This document shows positions 1 through 7,143 of a stretch of 8,201 nt of DNA, one piece after another. A program made the position numbers and the translations under genes. Under the pieces are notes generated by a model. It was not told the origin of the DNA. It searched no databases and saw only the letters and a list, made by a program, of their open reading frames with translations. The stretch comes from Candidatus Woesearchaeota archaeon (GTDB lineage: Archaea; Nanobdellota; Nanobdellia; Woesearchaeales; JAHWHD01). How positions within the stretch are numbered: position 1 is the stretch's first letter; each line of letters opens with the position of its first letter. The stretch covers positions 1-8,201 of the forward strand of contig JAHWHD010000070.1 of NCBI GenBank assembly GCA_019323525.1, written 5' to 3'.

Positions 1-3000
1 TAACTTGGTACGTGCTGTCAAGTAACTTGATTATAACATTATTAGCACCTATATCTCCGCTTACTAATGCAGTGTACGGTGTAGGATATATTTTATAGAA
101 CTTAGAACTTGATACAGTACTTCTCATAACACCAGTCACTAACCCTGACTCTGACTTGAAATCATCTTGCTTGATAACATACCCTGGCACACCCTTTTCA
201 GCAAAATCACTCTCTAGATAATACCTCTTATCCTCGCGCAGGTTAAACTCCAACAACCCACCAGTATCATCAATCCTTACACCTTTGCTATCCCGAACCT
301 CTGCTCTTAATATGACATTCCTGTTAGTCTCTCCGTCAGGACTATACTTATCAATCCTTCCCTTGAACTTGATAGAGTCACCTACCTGGAACGTAGACTG
401 TAGAGGCTGGACATCTCCCACAAACTTAGCATAACCCTGTGCACCAAACCCGAACAAACATCTAAACTCTCCTGATATTATATCGAGTTTACACCCTTCA
501 TCAGGCATCTGGCCGACTAAAGCTATATCTTTAACAATGGTATCAGTAACAAGCTGGTTCTTAGCATCTCTGTACTGCCACTTAACCTCTATCTTATCAT
601 ACCTGTACAACGAATCCTTTAACAAGTGCCTTATATCAGACTTATCAGGATCGTCCCAGTTACTCTCGCCTTTTGTAAGTGTGCCTCTTGCTATGTTCTT
701 CTTTGTAATGCCCCTATTCTCATAACTGCAGTCGCACCTTCCTCCAGCAAAACCCATTGCAGATGAACATGAATTGTCGTTGCTGCATACAAGGTTAACC
801 TCATAAGTCATATCAGCTCCTGCAACTATCCCTAGACCTAGATGATACATTATATTGGTCCTGCCAGTTACAGGGTTAAACCCATAGAAACGCATCTCAG
901 TAGGGTATAGGAAAATGTCTGGCTTGATAGGAACAGCTTTTTGCCTGTTCTCTTCAAGAATTGTTTCAATGTTAAGGTCCCAGTCATGGTTAAAAGCTCC
1001 AAGGCACATCTGATGCACCAGCTTTCTTTCATTGAATATAGCGTCAAATGTTACAGTGTTACCATACCTCTCCTTGATATCCCTGTTAACAGAGCTGCCT
1101 GCAGCGCTCAACGCCTGGAAAAATCCAGGAACGCCTGCCTGCGGCCTTGCAGTCCTTGGCTGGCTCTCGAACATCTTGAAACTGCACCTTATAAGGTTAA
1201 ACACAAGATCGCATATATGCTCTGAGATTAAAGATTTACAATACCCTGCAGTGAACTCGTCATTTATCAGCAGGTTCTGGAAACACCTTCTTAACTGCTC
1301 GCTTATCGTCTTGATATTCTGGAGATGCGAAATGATACCAGGCACACAAACAGCTTGTAAGCTTGACATCAACCCGTCAGTGCTTTCTATAAGATACTTG
1401 CCTTCATTCTCCTGCCTTTCAAACTCCTGACGCAGCTGGTTCAATATCAAAGGCCTGCCTGTTGTACTCGATACTAAACTTCTAGGAGTGTCATCAGGCT
1501 GCCACCATACTTTTTTACCATCAGTACTTTTCTTCTTGATGTACAACACACCTTTACTATCGACGGCAACCTCTCCCTGAACATTCTTAACATACGAGAG
1601 TGCAAGATTCTCTCCTTTGAAATTGGTCGCATTTTCTGTAAATAGTTTATTTGTGTCAGCATCGTATTTATAATAGAAATTATCACCTAGCTGAGTGATC
1701 TCTCTTGCCTTGCTCTGTATATTCTTGACTTCAGTCTCAGAAGCCCCAACCTTTATTACATCTGTCACTGACCAGCTGCCATTATTATAACTAAACTCTC
1801 TGCCGTCTATCCACAACTTTCTTGCTTCTGTTCTCTTTTTTATTTTTCCGCACAAACTAGCGATACTGTTGAAAAATCCGCCGCCAGCAGTCTGGAACGT
1901 GCTCTGTTTAGGAGCTGACAGCTTAGCAGAACTTTCAAAGATTCTTGTCATCTGTGTCAATGAGCCTGGTCCCCATAGATATTCGTACTCTTTCTCGCAA
2001 GCCTCATAATCTTTTTTATTATTGATTGTGCCATCTTTCATGTCCTTTATTAGATTGTTCAACATGACAAGGTCGCAGTTACTCTTCAAACTAAAACCAA
2101 TTCCAGGAGAATAGTAAAGCTTGGTCAGCTTTTTCTTTTCATTCTCAGCATTAACTCTTGCATAATACTGCACTGTAGGAACACTAGGACATGTATACCT
2201 GTCACAGACTAATGACATCTCGTGCTTAGCTTTCTCAGAGCTTATCTTTGCCTCCATACAACTCTGGCACATTGAAACAGGGTCACCAGCTGCACCAGCC
2301 TTCATCCTTGCTTTATCGACATTAGCACAATCCTGAGAGTCCTTGATAGCTTCAGCTTTTGATCCAACAGTCTTCTGCGGTATATTATTATTGAACGCAT
2401 AACAGGCCTTTACCTCGTTAGCCTTGACAAATATGTTCCTTATCTGCATCGCTTTACAGCCAAAGAACACGAACTTTTCCACCTTTTTCAAAGGGTCTAT
2501 CATTTTATCAAGAACATCTATCGTCTTGTTCAAAAAGTTAATTGAACTCTTGACAAAATTTTCAGGTATCTTTGACTCGTCAAATGTCTTGTCTACAAGC
2601 ACATCAACAGTGATACATGTCTGCTGCCTTCCAGCCTTTGCAGTGCCGAATTCGTCATACGAATAGGGGATATCAATCTGAAGAGGGAACTTCAAACTCT
2701 CCAGCTCCTGAAACTTGTCAGTCTTTCTCATCTGTATTGTAGCATAACCTTTGGTCTTAAGAAAATCTGACGACACAGTCCCAATCATGTCAAGATTATA
2801 ACTCTCGCGAAGAGCAGAACCTACCTGGGTGAAAGCGCTCAAAGTAGGTTTTCCTGTAACAGTTCCCTGTCCGGTTCCTCTCCATACCAGATCAATCTGA
2901 AAACCTACAAGACCGTAACCACGTTTTAGATCAAATGGCGACAGAGCTCCAGGGTTTGGCTTTCCGATAACAACATCCCAGTCGCCTGCTGTACCGCACA

Positions 3001-4438
3001 ATTTATACCGTATAGTGCCTGAACTTTTTGTAGACTCTCTTCCTGACCTGTCAACAGCATATATCTCGATCGTGTTCTGATACTCTGGGGATAACTCTGC
3101 CCTTGCCTCTGTAGTGGTTGAAATCGTTCCAGTTGTCTCGACCTTTCTCTCAAGCTCGATCACCTGCTCCCATGAAAGATTGTCAGTAGTGCTTGTCTTG
3201 TATGTTCTCTCATTAACTTTTATGAAGATATCTCCAGGCTCGCTAAGTGTACCTTTGAACCTTATATTCTTGCCAATCGATGGGTCGTACGAGGAAATAG
3301 GATTAGTCAATGTCAAGGTAGGATTCTTAGAGTCAGCATACACCTTTTTCTTGAGCTCATAGACATTGCCTGCCCTGTCCTTCACAGTCACTATTAGATT
3401 ATTATCCCCTTCTACAAACGCAAGAGTCTGGCTAATCTTTTCAGTTGTATTAAATGAAACAATCTTATCATTGATTGTTATTGTCACAGAAACAGGCTCA
3501 TTAACAGTTCCTGTCAGGGTCTGTGTAGTAGTCTGCAAAGCATCAGGTATCTTGCTAAGTGTAACCTCTGGAGGCACAATATCTATAGTAGTTGTATACT
3601 CCTTTTCAAAGACCTCTCCATAAGGGTCAACAACCCTTAACTTTATCTTGTTAACATCTTTAGCTAAAGATATATAGTTGAAACTGAACTCTCCAGTGCT
3701 CCTCGCAGTTCCTTGCCTGATCAGCCTACCTTCAAGGTACACAAATATCTCTGAACTTGGCTTAGTGGTGCCTTTGATATCAATGATGTCTTTATTATAA
3801 TACTCTGGCACAGAAAAATCATACACAACAGGAGGCTCGACATCAACACGTGTGGTGAAATCACGAACACCTGCCTCAGCATAGTCTGAGATGATATTAT
3901 AGAAATACGTTGTTCCGTTTTGAAGACCTGTTAATTTCACATTATGCGTCTTGGTTTTCCCATCTACTGATGCTTGTTTGTCCAGGTTGCTCGAGCTAAG
4001 ACCATAACGCACTAACGACCCTGCATCAATGTTGGTCTCCCATTTGATCTCAGCACTGTCGGTTCCGATATTGTCAGGCAGGATATTTGCGAACAATATC
4101 TGTTCCTTTGTCCTGAACTTATAGAAGTTATTATCATTACTATCATATTTTACCTCTAGCCCGTCGCTCGACTCAACACCATAATAATACTCAGTATCAG
4201 GTTCTAAACCAGTTAAGACAACGCCGTGCCACTGTACCCTTGCAGAACTGTACTCAACCTCTCCTAAAGAGGTCGTTTTCCCGTACACAACCTTAGAATC
4301 TGCTTCAGTATCAGTTGTCCAGTTAATCTCAACAGTTCTATCACCAACCGCATTCGAGTAAACCGTACTGATTGTTAATGAATATACAACTGGAACTAGC
4401 AATATCAATACAATAATCCCAAGCATTAGTTTTCTCAT
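1..4438 (-). CDS. Giant secreted FN3/Ig-like, cysteine-rich surface protein (C-terminus beyond window)
   Basis: An uninterrupted reading frame of 1479 codons starts at the ATG at 4438-4436 and leaves the window at its left edge with no stop. Residues 1-20 form a Sec-type signal peptide: MRK, a hydrophobic core, and likely cleavage after VYS (residue 20). Residues about 22-111 and 114-196 are two fibronectin III-like domains; both have an N/K-W-T/E-T strand, a V-x-Y-G strand and an L-x-G-L turn followed by T-x-Y. Residues about 203-480 look like three Ig-like beta modules, two of them introduced by PP. The first 480 residues contain no cysteine; residues 481-1327 contain 24, including C724-x-x-C727 and C1235-x-C1237. 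Residues about 1340-1479 are again beta-rich. Seven N-x-S/T sequons are present (39, 174, 330, 420, 637, 886, 936). No further membrane segment is visible, so any anchor lies downstream. The start overlaps the stop of the preceding gene (ATGA). An extracytoplasmic structural or adhesive role is inferred; no catalytic motif was recognised. Confidence 0.95.
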   Translation of the reverse strand, partial: MRKLMLGIIVLILLVPVVYSLTISTVYSNAVGDRTVEINWTTDTEADSKVVYGKTTSLGEVEYSSARVQWHGVVLTGLEPDTEYYYGVESSDGLEVKYDSNDNNFYKFRTKEQILFANILPDNIGTDSAEIKWETNIDAGSLVRYGLSSSNLDKQASVDGKTKTHNVKLTGLQNGTTYFYNIISDYAEAGVRDFTTRVDVEPPVVYDFSVPEYYNKDIIDIKGTTKPSSEIFVYLEGRLIRQGTARSTGEFSFNYISLAKDVNKIKLRVVDPYGEVFEKEYTTTIDIVPPEVTLSKIPDALQTTTQTLTGTVNEPVSVTITINDKIVSFNTTEKISQTLAFVEGDNNLIVTVKDRAGNVYELKKKVYADSKNPTLTLTNPISSYDPSIGKNIRFKGTLSEPGDIFIKVNERTYKTSTTDNLSWEQVIELERKVETTGTISTTTEARAELSPEYQNTIEIYAVDRSGRESTKSSGTIRYKLCGTAGDWDVVIGKPNPGALSPFDLKRGYGLVGFQIDLVWRGTGQGTVTGKPTLSAFTQVGSALRESYNLDMIGTVSSDFLKTKGYATIQMRKTDKFQELESLKFPLQIDIPYSYDEFGTAKAGRQQTCITVDVLVDKTFDESKIPENFVKSSINFLNKTIDVLDKMIDPLKKVEKFVFFGCKAMQIRNIFVKANEVKACYAFNNNIPQKTVGSKAEAIKDSQDCANVDKARMKAGAAGDPVSMCQSCMEAKISSEKAKHEMSLVCDRYTCPSVPTVQYYARVNAENEKKKLTKLYYSPGIGFSLKSNCDLVMLNNLIKDMKDGTINNKKDYEACEKEYEYLWGPGSLTQMTRIFESSAKLSAPKQSTFQTAGGGFFNSIASLCGKIKKRTEARKLWIDGREFSYNNGSWSVTDVIKVGASETEVKNIQSKAREITQLGDNFYYKYDADTNKLFTENATNFKGENLALSYVKNVQGEVAVDSKGVLYIKKKSTDGKKVWWQPDDTPRSLVSSTTGRPLILNQLRQEFERQENEGKYLIESTDGLMSSLQAVCVPGIISHLQNIKTISEQLRRCFQNLLINDEFTAGYCKSLISEHICDLVFNLIRCSFKMFESQPRTARPQAGVPGFFQALSAAGSSVNRDIKERYGNTVTFDAIFNERKLVHQMCLGAFNHDWDLNIETILEENRQKAVPIKPDIFLYPTEMRFYGFNPVTGRTNIMYHLGLGIVAGADMTYEVNLVCSNDNSCSSAMGFAGGRCDCSYENRGITKKNIARGTLTKGESNWDDPDKSDIRHLLKDSLYRYDKIEVKWQYRDAKNQLVTDTIVKDIALVGQMPDEGCKLDIISGEFRCLFGFGAQGYAKFVGDVQPLQSTFQVGDSIKFKGRIDKYSPDGETNRNVILRAEVRDSKGVRIDDTGGLLEFNLREDKRYYLESDFAEKGVPGYVIKQDDFKSESGLVTGVMRSTVSSSKFYKIYPTPYTALVSGDIGANNVIIKLLDSTYQV
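4379..4438 (-). other. Sec-type signal peptide of the giant surface protein
   Basis: The first 20 codons encode a positively charged start (R2, K3), a hydrophobic run at about residues 4-18, and a small residue at -1 (S20) with V18 at -3. This fits signal peptidase I cleavage before L21. It also supports the ATG at 4438 over the internal ATG at codon 5, which would lose the charged n-region. There is no lipobox cysteine, so a lipoprotein is unlikely. Confidence 0.8.
4435..4438 (-). promoter_or_regulatory. ATGA stop/start overlap coupling the anchored protein to the giant protein
   Basis: Read on the minus strand, the ATG of the giant gene (4438-4436) overlaps the TGA stop (4437-4435) of the 625-codon gene by sharing bases in ATGA. 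No Shine-Dalgarno-like GGAGG or GGTG sequence lies just upstream. Termination-reinitiation coupling is therefore the likely way the downstream gene is translated, which would tie the amounts of the two proteins together. Confidence 0.85.
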
Positions 4439-6312
4439 CTTAACTCTGGCTTTAAAGTATAGGTCTGTCCTTCTATGAACGTTATAAGGTCTACCACCTC
4501 GTCATCTGTAAGCACAGTTTCATCGACTATTACAGGAAACTCTATAACATCATTATCAGCCACATCACTGAATGTTAAGTCAAGCCTTCCTCTATAGCCG
4601 CCAACATACCTCTCTTCTTTGGTAAGCATCAATGTAACATCATAAGAGCCTTCACCTAGCAAAAGATTGACCTTCTCCTGCTCCTCCTCATCCTCAAGGT
4701 TCCATGCATAAAACTCTGAATAATCCATGCTCTCATTTTCAAGTTGTATGAACAATTCCTCGCCCTGTTCCAGGTCAAGACCTGTGGTAAGATCATCTTT
4801 CCTGTACTTTTTAGCATTAATCTCAAGCTTTTTGTACTGCTTGACAGGAATCTTAAAAGGACCTTCTTCTTCCAGGTCAATGTGCAACAGGCTCTCGAAA
4901 TATCCAAGATTCAAATCAGGATCGTATTGTTCATTCACTATCAGGTTACCGCCTGTGCAACTGCTAGGCAGCTGCGTCATAAGGTTTACATAAAGATCGT
5001 CTGCAGATAATTGTGTTTTGCCAAGGTCACATCTGAACACCAGACACTCAAACGATATGTTAGCGTTAAGCTCCTCATTACTTTCAGCGTCAACTGCCCT
5101 GATTTCATACCCCTTGTCAGTCTTCCTGTCACAGAACTCAGGCTCAAACCTTGGAAGTTCAAGGCTAGGCTCTCCAACATAATCCCTGCTACCCTGGTTT
5201 TGTTTAATTATTACTGGAGTTGCAAACCTGAACAAGTAACCTTGACCGTTAAAGCTTGTCTCCTCTCTTATTATAACCTCAACAGGATACTCAATATCAT
5301 AAGTAAAATGGTACACGTTCATGCACAAGAACGCCAAATATTTTGCAAAGCCCTTTCCAGAGTTAGCTTTCAGTATATCTCCGTCACTTGGCCGCACAGT
5401 CATCAGCAGTGGCCAGTCCTCATCAAACCTAAACCCTACCAAGACATCTCTGTTTGCCTGGTCAAGAGCATCTATAACAAAATGGTTCTTTTGATAATCC
5501 TCTCCTTGCTCAAACCTATCATACAATGTCCTGTTAACCCTTAACCTCGGAATATTATAATAAAGTGTGTCCTTTAACCGTGTAACTATAGAACTTTTTG
5601 ACCATGTCAATCGCCTGCATGAATCAAACCTGAAATCTGTCAGAGGAATGTCTGGGTCAAGAGCTATCATATCTATTGTCATTGATTCCAGGAACATGTT
5701 GCTGTTCTCATTGTTAAGGACTTGGACAGCTGTCTCATAAGCCTTGAAGAGTTTAGCATCTATCTTTGTTGTAAACTCATCCCATTCATATCTCTGGCCA
5801 TCCTTGAATATCTCGACAGGCATTACGATATATGCACGTACATCCTCTTTATTGACTGTGACAGATACAACAGGCTCGGCCTGTTTTATTACAGTAAATG
5901 CTTCTATCTCAGTAAAGTTTTGTAAACACAAGTCAAGATTCTGCTGCACATAAGTAGCTAAACCATCCTCTATTTCAAAAATCTCTGGAACCCTTAACGT
6001 CCCTCCATAATACCACATTGGCGTCTTTATAGTTCCTGCAACAGGCAGATGCCCGAAAGGGTTCTCTGCAAGGTCCTCTGGAATAGTTATCCAGCCACCT
6101 TGTATACCTGCAAGAGTAACTGCATCTGTCAATGTTGTAGCCATGCAATCCTGTACAAAACTCGCTACAGGAGCGATCTCTTCAGGCACAGCTATCACAG
6201 GCTCTTGGATACTAAGATACCTGAACAAGAAGAAAAGACCTACAGCTATCAGTATTATAATCCCTGCAACTATAAAGATAGTTATCTGCCCTCTTTTTTT
6301 TCGATGATTCAT
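4435..6312 (-). CDS. Membrane-anchored extracytoplasmic protein with class III (type IV pilin-like) N-terminus
   Basis: This is a complete 625-residue protein. The ATG at 6312 is the only sensible start, because an in-frame TAG lies three codons upstream (6321-6319). Residues 4-9 (RKKRGQ) followed by a hydrophobic segment at about 10-33 resemble archaeal class III signal peptides, which prepilin peptidase cleaves after the glycine (here G8). The glutamate usual at +5 of archaeal pilins is absent (F13). The rest is a large, mostly acidic extracytoplasmic region with eight cysteines (56, 129, 232, 330, 394, 423, 428, 452), an even number suited to disulfides. Around C56 the pattern V-Q-D-C followed by A-G-I-Q-G-G (68-73) resembles a segment I associate from memory with uncharacterised DPANN proteins. 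Residues about 403-440 and 555-610 look like beta-sandwich modules. Four N-x-S/T sequons occur (132, 260, 418, 526). At 625 residues it is far larger than a normal pilin, so it may be a tip or minor subunit, or simply a one-pass anchored protein. No enzyme motif was seen. Confidence 0.95.
   Translation of the reverse strand: MNHRKKRGQITIFIVAGIIILIAVGLFFLFRYLSIQEPVIAVPEEIAPVASFVQDCMATTLTDAVTLAGIQGGWITIPEDLAENPFGHLPVAGTIKTPMWYYGGTLRVPEIFEIEDGLATYVQQNLDLCLQNFTEIEAFTVIKQAEPVVSVTVNKEDVRAYIVMPVEIFKDGQRYEWDEFTTKIDAKLFKAYETAVQVLNNENSNMFLESMTIDMIALDPDIPLTDFRFDSCRRLTWSKSSIVTRLKDTLYYNIPRLRVNRTLYDRFEQGEDYQKNHFVIDALDQANRDVLVGFRFDEDWPLLMTVRPSDGDILKANSGKGFAKYLAFLCMNVYHFTYDIEYPVEVIIREETSFNGQGYLFRFATPVIIKQNQGSRDYVGEPSLELPRFEPEFCDRKTDKGYEIRAVDAESNEELNANISFECLVFRCDLGKTQLSADDLYVNLMTQLPSSCTGGNLIVNEQYDPDLNLGYFESLLHIDLEEEGPFKIPVKQYKKLEINAKKYRKDDLTTGLDLEQGEELFIQLENESMDYSEFYAWNLEDEEEQEKVNLLLGEGSYDVTLMLTKEERYVGGYRGRLDLTFSDVADNDVIEFPVIVDETVLTDDEVVDLITFIEGQTYTLKPELR
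6211..6312 (-). other. Class III-like signal peptide and single membrane segment
   Basis: The first 34 codons have a basic stretch (R4, K5, K6, R7), then G8-Q9, then about 24 hydrophobic residues ending near R31. This is the layout of archaeal pilin/archaellin leaders, where the hydrophobic segment stays on the mature protein and drives assembly. Cleavage between G8 and Q9 is predicted, not shown. Because +5 is phenylalanine and not glutamate, the segment could instead be a plain uncleaved membrane anchor. Confidence 0.6.
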
Positions 6313-6378
6313 TTTGTGCTATTTGAAAAACAAAGACCAGGAAAACTTGATTTTCCGTGTCTTTTTTTGTGTTTCATT
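6313..6378. other. 66-bp intergenic gap, the only non-coding stretch
   Basis: This gap separates the membrane-protein stop (TAA at 6381-6379) from the ATG at 6312. It is very AT-rich and dominated by one long imperfect inverted repeat. No clear ribosome binding site precedes the ATG at 6312. A TTTAAAA element on the minus strand (6383-6377) overlaps the upstream stop codon and is the only TATA-like candidate. It would place a transcript start inside the inverted repeat. Confidence 0.7.
6326..6370 (-). terminator. Imperfect hairpin with T-rich flank: partial terminator, attenuator or processing site
   Basis: On the plus strand AAAGAC (6332-6337) pairs with GTCTTT (6359-6364), and GGAAAA (6340-6345) pairs with TTTTCC (6351-6356). 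The two helices are split by a 2x2 mismatch, around a 5-base loop (6346-6350). A further A-run/T-run extends the outer pairing to about 6326-6370. Read in the direction of transcription, the second arm is followed by GTTTTTC. This fits a weak terminator after the membrane-protein gene, or an RNA structure setting the ratio of downstream genes. Archaeal termination relies mainly on U-tracts and the tract here is short, so full termination is not assured. The structure is near-symmetric, so strand choice rests on gene direction. Confidence 0.45.
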
Positions 6379-6383
6379 TTAAA
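6377..6383 (-). promoter_or_regulatory. Weak TATA-like candidate before the anchored-protein gene
   Basis: Minus-strand TTTAAAA resembles an archaeal TATA box. If used, transcription would begin roughly 25 bases downstream, giving a leader of about 40 bases that opens within the hairpin. The preceding bases do not give a convincing purine-rich BRE. In DNA this AT-rich such a motif can arise by chance, so this is only a candidate internal promoter. Confidence 0.2.
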
Positions 6384-7143
6384 CCGACTTTACTATGTAA
6401 AACTTTAACCATGCACTGTAAAGTGCTATTAATATGAACGATATCAATATACCTGTAACGCTTGCAAACCCTACAAACGGATAGATGATTGAGAGCACTA
6501 ACAACAGCACACCCATCCAGATATACATTACACAGTACTTTTTGATATCCTTTATTATTTCCCAAGTCTCTTTTATGAACCTCTTTTTTGTGAAAAAGTT
6601 GATATAGAGTACATTTCCTGAAGTGATAAGGAACGCAACAATCGGCATAAAGACAAATATATAGACTGGAAGCATTGCTATATACGATAATGTTACGCCT
6701 ATAGTCGGCACTAAGAAGTCCAGAGCACTTCCCACTAGAGAGCCAAGCACAAGCAGCACAACCATCATAACAAATATCCAGATTATCAGCCAAGGAAGGT
6801 TTACTAAAGTGAATTTTAAGTATAATTTCCAATTATACCTCTTCTTCAACATCTTAGCCCAGATCCAACCTTTCCAGAACGAAAAGTTCAGCAGCAGTAC
6901 AATTAATAATATTACAGTATAGATTATGAGCCTTCCAACTGCAAATTCCATTGAAGCTGTGTTCGCTTCAAGGATATGCTGTGGAGCTAACAGGTCAAGC
7001 TCGTTAGGAAATAAATCACTCAGAGTGTTCATTGAAAGACCGTACAACCATACAAAAAGTAACGATACTGCCAGGAACGCGTACTCCATACCTAAAACTA
7101 ACCAAAACCTGTTCCCTGGCCTGAAACTGTCTTTGAACTTCAT
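6379..7143 (-). CDS. Polytopic membrane protein of unknown function (about six segments)
   Basis: This is a complete 254-residue protein. The start is fixed by the ATG at 7143: an in-frame TGA lies 11 codons upstream (7176-7174) with no alternative ATG, GTG or TTG between. Hydrophobic segments lie at about residues 13-35, 71-93, 109-135, 143-173, 201-224 and 227-248. Basic loops follow the second segment (K98-K101), the fourth (K186, K187, K191) and again K198, K201, K202. A polar loop at about 36-68 probably faces outside. No transporter, protease or secretion-ATPase motif is visible, and I do not recognise the family. The start shares ATGA with the stop of the preceding gene, and the anchored 625-residue protein follows after 66 bp. 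A role as membrane partner, assembly platform or stability factor for the exported proteins is inferred from context only. Confidence 0.93.
   Translation of the reverse strand: MKFKDSFRPGNRFWLVLGMEYAFLAVSLLFVWLYGLSMNTLSDLFPNELDLLAPQHILEANTASMEFAVGRLIIYTVILLIVLLLNFSFWKGWIWAKMLKKRYNWKLYLKFTLVNLPWLIIWIFVMMVVLLVLGSLVGSALDFLVPTIGVTLSYIAMLPVYIFVFMPIVAFLITSGNVLYINFFTKKRFIKETWEIIKDIKKYCVMYIWMGVLLLVLSIIYPFVGFASVTGILISFILIALYSAWLKFYIVKSV
7140..7143 (-). promoter_or_regulatory. ATGA stop/start overlap coupling the upstream gene to the membrane-protein gene
   Basis: On the minus strand the ATG of the membrane-protein gene (7143-7141) and the TGA of the preceding gene (7142-7140) share ATGA. No Shine-Dalgarno-like sequence is seen upstream, so reinitiation after termination is the probable translation route. 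This is the same arrangement as at 4438-4435, making two coupled gene pairs in four genes. Confidence 0.85.

Noticed and set aside
1032..1430. 132-codon plus-strand open frame
   Set aside because: Antisense to the giant gene, whose frame is unbroken here; no recognisable protein features.
3851..4375. Purple acid phosphatase assignment for the giant protein
   Set aside because: Only the FN3-like N-terminal domains recall that family; no metallophosphatase motifs (such as GDxG or GNHE) follow.
5011..5544. 177-codon open frame on the plus strand
   Set aside because: It lies wholly antisense to the well-supported 625-codon gene, has unnatural composition and no start context, and is a shadow of that gene.
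6049..6408. 119-codon plus-strand frame spanning the intergenic gap
   Set aside because: Mostly antisense to the start of the 625-codon gene; composition rich in Cys/Tyr/Ser and no promoter or start signal.
6374..6832. 152-codon minus-strand frame with many cysteines and tyrosines
   Set aside because: It is a different frame of the membrane-protein gene, whose own frame shows clear membrane segments. The Cys/Tyr excess is an out-of-frame artefact.
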